Source of the DNA: Cohnella lupini
Lineage (GTDB): Bacteria > Bacillota > Bacilli > Paenibacillales > Paenibacillaceae
NCBI RefSeq assembly: GCF_003386205.1
Contig: NZ_QRDY01000006.1
Span: 1 to 64,000 of the forward strand
DNA: 64,000 nt
Direction: 5' to 3'
Made by a program: the position numbers and the translations under genes. A model generated the notes under the pieces. That model made no database searches. It was not told the DNA's origin and saw only the letters and a list, made by a program, of their open reading frames with translations. This document shows positions 60,632-64,000 of this stretch, one piece after another (the stretch's first letter is position 1; every line of letters starts with the position of its first letter).

Positions 60632-62265
60632 TGGACGATAATCGTTCCCTTCATGAAGGATTTATGCGGTTCGCAGAAATATTCATACGTCCCCGGCGTA
60701 TCCAGCTTGATCGTGGCGGACTGTCCCTTCTCGAGCAACTCCGTCTTGAAGGAACCGTCCACCGCCACCGCGTTATGCTTCATGTCGTCGCGGTTGATGA
60801 ACTCGATCGTCGTCTCCGCTTTGACCGTTAGTACAGTCGGCGTAAACGAATTTTCCTTCATCTCCACTACGGCTTTTTCCGTGACCACGGGCGCTGGAGT
60901 ATCCTTACCCGCAGTCGTGCCCGCGAAAGTCGATGGATTGACCGCGAACCATATATCGCCTACGGCTTGCCCCTTCAGATCTCCTCGCTTGGTATCCTGC
61001 GCGACGTAATATAGCGGATATCCTTTGAACGTCGTTTGCTTAATGCCGTCTGACCTTGTGATTTCTCCGAAGTCCTCCGTCTTCAAGCCTTTGGGAACGA
61101 CAATGGAATCCGCATGGAAAACTGGCCAATTCGCCAGGCAATTGCCTTCGCACACGCTTTTGCCAATGGGGTCTTTGTCAAAATAATACAAGCTTCTTCC
61201 GGAACTGTCGACCAAATAATTAGCTATTTTCGCATCCGTCCCGAGTCCGATCGTATAGAAAGGATGTTTAACGAGAAACCAAACGTCGTTCGCTCCCTCT
61301 CCGTTCACGTCTCCGGCCTTTGCGTCCTTGTTGAAATAATAGAGCGGCCAGCCTTGATAGGTCAGTTGCTTCCCGCCGTCGGTACGAACGAATGCTCCGA
61401 AATCCTTGGCATCCAGACCGTCCGGAACGATTAATTGGTCAGAGTACGCGACCGGCCAGTTCGTTAAGCACGTACCTTGACACGAGCTAAGATCAGCCAT
61501 ATCCTTCGTGAATAAGTAGAGCGCCATTCCTTTGCCGTCGGTCAAATAAGAAGCCCCGTCCGCGGTTTGACGAACGTCGATCCTGAGACCTTCCAATAAC
61601 TTTCCGTTATCCGCGGTTACGATGTTCTTCCCGACAAGCTCGTGTAGTAAAGCATGCATACCGCCTTTAGGCGTTGCCTGAAGCGTTTCGGCGAGTACGG
61701 TCGATAGATCGCGATTAGTGAAAGGGGATGCGCCGGCGGCACGATAAATGCCCTGCTCGGTCGCGAAGACTATCGTATCCTTAAAGGCGAAATCCGTTCC
61801 CGAGCGGTAATTAAGCGATTCCAGCATGACCTTATAGATTTGCTGCGCCGTTATTGCGGCATTGGGCTCGAAGTTACCGGTTCCCGTTCCGCCCCAACCG
61901 TAGGTCGGATTATTCTTAAGATAAGCAAGCACGGGCTGACTGGCCTTTCCGGCGTCTGCGGCATCGGCGAACGTGTCCGTCCCCATGTAATCAAGCGCTT
62001 CTTGTTCTTTCCCGATTAACCTCAACATAAGAATAGCGGCTTGCAGCCTTGTCGTCGTTTTGCCCAAATAAGCATCCGTTACGCCTTGACCATCTCCCTT
62101 AAGCACGCCCAATTGCGTGACGGCCTCGCTTGAGGTATGCGTTTGCACGGTAAGCGTAGTTGCGTTGGTAGCCGGCGTTTCTCCCTCCGCCAATGCGGAT
62201 AGAGGCATTAATGCTAATCCGAATACAAGTCCAAGCGTCATTATCCATCTTCTGCCCATGTTCAT
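60628..62265 (-). CDS. Secreted protein with SLH-like, Lipoprotein_15 repeats and cupredoxin domain
   Basis: A 545-residue exported protein. After a signal (LGLVFGLALMPLSALAEG) comes an SLH-like region (about 50-200). Two secreted-repeat (COG4315) units follow, each with paired cysteines: ALYLFTKDMADLSSCQGTCL and SLYYFDKDPIGKSVCEGNCL. The C-terminus (about 455-545) is a cupredoxin with DMKHNAV and YEYFCEPHKSFM. With the next gene it forms a pair of surface copper proteins. ATG 62265 with AAGGGG 12 nt upstream. An ECF-like AAACC-N16-CGTT lies about 40-60 nt upstream, so the ECF sigma nearby may drive it. Confidence 0.9.
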   Translation of the reverse strand: MNMGRRWIMTLGLVFGLALMPLSALAEGETPATNATTLTVQTHTSSEAVTQLGVLKGDGQGVTDAYLGKTTTRLQAAILMLRLIGKEQEALDYMGTDTFADAADAGKASQPVLAYLKNNPTYGWGGTGTGNFEPNAAITAQQIYKVMLESLNYRSGTDFAFKDTIVFATEQGIYRAAGASPFTNRDLSTVLAETLQATPKGGMHALLHELVGKNIVTADNGKLLEGLRIDVRQTADGASYLTDGKGMALYLFTKDMADLSSCQGTCLTNWPVAYSDQLIVPDGLDAKDFGAFVRTDGGKQLTYQGWPLYYFNKDAKAGDVNGEGANDVWFLVKHPFYTIGLGTDAKIANYLVDSSGRSLYYFDKDPIGKSVCEGNCLANWPVFHADSIVVPKGLKTEDFGEITRSDGIKQTTFKGYPLYYVAQDTKRGDLKGQAVGDIWFAVNPSTFAGTTAGKDTPAPVVTEKAVVEMKENSFTPTVLTVKAETTIEFINRDDMKHNAVAVDGSFKTELLEKGQSATIKLDTPGTYEYFCEPHKSFMKGTIIVQ

Positions 62266-62378
62266 TCGCGATCTTTCCCCTTTCGGAATGGAATCTCATC
62301 CTAGCTAACGAATGGAATCGAATTCCGGTTTGAGGGAAATCGAAATTCATATTAAAGCCGGCAACGTTCGCGCGAATG

Positions 62379-62421
62379 AAAAAGACCGCCTCTCCACCCA
62401 CCAAAGGGTAGAAGGCGATCT
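62379..62421 (-). terminator. Terminator after thyA
   Basis: AGATCGCCTTCTACCC / GGGTGGAGAGGCGGTCT hairpin on the minus strand, then TTTTTC. Confidence 0.85.
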
Positions 62422-62436
62422 TGTGCCATGAATCGA

Positions 62437-63231
62437 TTAAATGGCGACCGGGGCCTTGATAGACGGATGAAATTCGTAACCCAGGAACTCGAAATCCTCG
62501 AACGTATAGTCGAATATCGATTCCGGCTTGCGTTTAATGCGCAGCTGCGGCAGCGGCAATGGCTCCCTGCTTAATTGAAGCTCCACTTGCTCGAAATGAT
62601 TGTTGTAAATATGAACGTCTCCGCCGGACCATACGAACTCGCCGACCTCTAGATTGCATTGCTGGGCGATCATATGCGTCAACAGGGCGTAAGAGGCAAT
62701 ATTAAACGGCAGTCCCAAGAACGAATCTACGGAACGCATCGTAAGCATGCAAGACAGCTTGCCTTGAGCCACGTAAAATTGGAAAACGAAATGGCACGGC
62801 GGAAGCTTCATCTCGTCGATAACCGAGACGTTCCAAGCGCTAACAAGATGCCGGCGCGAATCGGGATTGTTCTTGATTCCGTCGACGACCTGCTGGATCT
62901 GATCGATCGTACGGCCGTCGGCCGTCTCCCACGCACGCCATTGCGAGCCGTATACCGGACCCAAGTCTCCGTTCTCGTCCGCCCACTCGTCCCAGATCCG
63001 GACTCCGTGCTCCTTCAAATAATCGATGTTCGTGTCGCCTCTTAGAAACCATAACAGCTCGTGAACGACCGATTTCAGATGGATCCGCTTTGTCGTCACA
63101 AGCGGAAAACCTTGAGACAGATCGAAACGGAGCTGCCTGCCGAACACGGATAACGTTCCCGTACCCGTGCGATCCCCTTTAGGCGTTCCGTTCTCGAGCA
63201 CATCCTTCAGTAAATCCAAATAATTACGCAA
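62437..63231 (-). CDS. thyA: Thymidylate synthase
   Basis: A 264-residue enzyme that makes dTMP from dUMP and methylenetetrahydrofolate. Landmarks: [13 protein letters not shown], the catalytic Cys in [26 protein letters not shown] and [12 protein letters not shown] 63231 is chosen: GAGG lies 10 nt upstream and the product ([15 protein letters not shown]) aligns exactly with Escherichia coli ThyA, also 264 residues. GTG 63240 is an alternative. Confidence 0.96.
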   Translation of the reverse strand: MRNYLDLLKDVLENGTPKGDRTGTGTLSVFGRQLRFDLSQGFPLVTTKRIHLKSVVHELLWFLRGDTNIDYLKEHGVRIWDEWADENGDLGPVYGSQWRAWETADGRTIDQIQQVVDGIKNNPDSRRHLVSAWNVSVIDEMKLPPCHFVFQFYVAQGKLSCMLTMRSVDSFLGLPFNIASYALLTHMIAQQCNLEVGEFVWSGGDVHIYNNHFEQVELQLSREPLPLPQLRIKRKPESIFDYTFEDFEFLGYEFHPSIKAPVAI

Positions 63232-63283
63232 CGAGTACACACCTCGACCAAAGTTTTTGTTGTATATTGTATCACTACGTTAG

Positions 63284-63775
63284 TTAATCTGTCGATGAAT
63301 AACGCTCGGCTCGCCGCTTCTTCCGTGCTTCGTACCTCTCGGGCGCGCTGTCGTACAGCTTCCGTTCGGCCGCGTTCTCCGGCAATACCGGAGGCACGGT
63401 GATCGGTTTGCCGTTCTCGTCCACCGCGACGAAGGTAGAGAACGCGGTGCAAGTCACTCTTCGTTCTCCGGTGAACAAATTTTCCGCGCGAACGACGACG
63501 TATACCTCCATCGAGGTTCGATGCGTCGAGGCCACGAATGCTTCCAGCTCGACGGCTTCTCCCATCCGGATCGGAGTTAGAAAATCGAGGCTGTCCGTGG
63601 ATGCCGTCACGACGGACTTGCTGCAATGGCGCATTGCCGAAATGGCGGAAATTTTATCGATATACTTCATTAATGTACCGCCGAACATCGTGCCGTGATG
63701 ATTCGTATCCGTCGGAAACACGAGCTCCGTCATGATAGATCGCGACCTGCTTACCGGCCTCACTTCTGCCTCCAT
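63284..63775 (-). CDS. Acyl-CoA thioesterase (hotdog fold)
   Basis: A 163-residue thioesterase of the YciA/BACH type, hydrolysing acyl-CoA. Landmarks: PTDTNHHGTMFGGTLMKYID with the catalytic region, DSLDFLTPIRMGEAVELEAF and VTCTAFSTFVAVDENGKP. ATG 63775 with GGGAGGGG upstream. Single-gene unit. Confidence 0.93.
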   Translation of the reverse strand: MEAEVRPVSRSRSIMTELVFPTDTNHHGTMFGGTLMKYIDKISAISAMRHCSKSVVTASTDSLDFLTPIRMGEAVELEAFVASTHRTSMEVYVVVRAENLFTGERRVTCTAFSTFVAVDENGKPITVPPVLPENAAERKLYDSAPERYEARKKRRAERYSSTD

Positions 63776-63848
63776 CCATTCATCCCCTCCCGCTTTAATA
63801 TATTCTTGGATCCCATTTATTCGAACCAATCGATTAATGATATTAAAT

Positions 63849-63900
63849 AAACCTTCATGAAGACAGGCCACGAATGCTCGTGTCGTCTTCATGAAGGTTT
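63849..63900 (-). terminator. Terminator after the dihydrolipoyl dehydrogenase gene
   Basis: Perfect 16-bp stem AAACCTTCATGAAGAC / GTCTTCATGAAGGTTT, followed by TATTT on the minus strand, 21 bases past the stop at 63922. Confidence 0.88.
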
Positions 63901-63921
63901 ACTCGTCTCTTCGACTTCGAA

Positions 63922-64000
63922 TTAAGATTTAGGAGCGAGCGTGTGGATCGGATGACCCATCGCGAGCTCGGCCGCGTCCATCGTAATCTCAGCCAACGTC
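63922..64000 (-). CDS. Dihydrolipoyl dehydrogenase, C-terminal end (partial)
   Basis: The minus-strand frame reads TLAEITMDAAELAMGHPIHT then LAPKS and stops at 63922. This is the usual C-terminus of dihydrolipoyl dehydrogenase (E3), where HPTLxE is followed by an AAExAxGxPIH segment. The rest lies beyond the right edge. It may belong to a pyruvate or branched-chain dehydrogenase operon, which cannot be seen. Confidence 0.72.
   Translation of the reverse strand, partial: TLAEITMDAAELAMGHPIHTLAPKS

Overview
The window looks like chromosomal DNA from an aerobic, endospore-forming Gram-positive bacterium of the Paenibacillaceae (Paenibacillus/Cohnella-like). The reasons are a GerA-type spore germination operon, class II FBPase, the Bacillota forms of LutABC, RhaEW and DeoR, strong GGAGG ribosome binding sites with frequent GTG/TTG starts, and operator matches to Bacillus-type Fur, LexA and CcpN boxes. 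GC content appears close to 50%. The genus is an inference; the 5' 318 nt of a 16S rRNA gene at the left edge would settle it. No phage, insertion sequence, CRISPR array, tRNA or riboswitch was recognised.

Layout. 1-640: 16S rRNA 5' end and its leader (minus strand). 641-5020: MerR regulator + thioredoxin, then secA2-dgt. 5025-8223: SgrR-like regulator, a small protein and a lipoprotein. 8403-12108: lactate utilisation operon lutABC with a FadR-type regulator. 12295-18332: rhamnose operon (rhaEW, an ASRT-domain protein, rhaA, rhaB, deoR-type regulator). 18520-22545: germination receptor operon of four genes. 22559-24868: glpX and a membrane metallophosphoesterase. 24957-31302: a MacAB-like exporter operon with a sigma factor, divergent from an OmpR/histidine kinase pair, with arrays of 11-bp repeats between them. 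31329-34242: a Fur-controlled beta-propeller protein and a secreted stalk/PKD protein. 34381-40574: GNAT, G3E metallochaperone, aldo/keto reductase, YbjQ, a large TPR protein and two unknowns. 40665-44873: an operon of a Crp-type regulator, an SsuABC-like importer and a metallo-beta-lactamase-fold hydrolase. 45139-48829: 2-oxoacid:ferredoxin oxidoreductase made of two fused proteins. 48967-53452: a ChbG-like deacetylase, a winged-helix-like protein, a 51-bp tandem repeat array, MOSC, an orphan ABC ATPase, and a small gene with two LexA boxes. 53527-57785: small proteins, HAD, a membrane lysozyme-like protein and gltD. 57910-64000: folA, ECF sigma/anti-sigma, two cupredoxin proteins, thyA, a thioesterase and the C-terminus of dihydrolipoyl dehydrogenase.

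Most genes lie on the minus strand in short operons, with hairpin terminators at many operon ends. The most informative parts are regulatory: a perfect MerR operator with a 19-bp spacer in front of merR-trx; CcpN-like boxes over the glpX promoter; divergent 11-bp repeats between the two-component system and the exporter; an exact Fur box inside the promoter of a beta-propeller gene of unknown function; a TGTCA-N6-CGACA box at -41.5 in front of the Crp-type gene; and two LexA boxes bracketing the -10 of a 76-residue gene of unknown function. These connect uncharacterised genes to iron, DNA damage, carbon status and envelope stress. All functional statements come from reading the sequence and from knowledge of the families; no database search was run.
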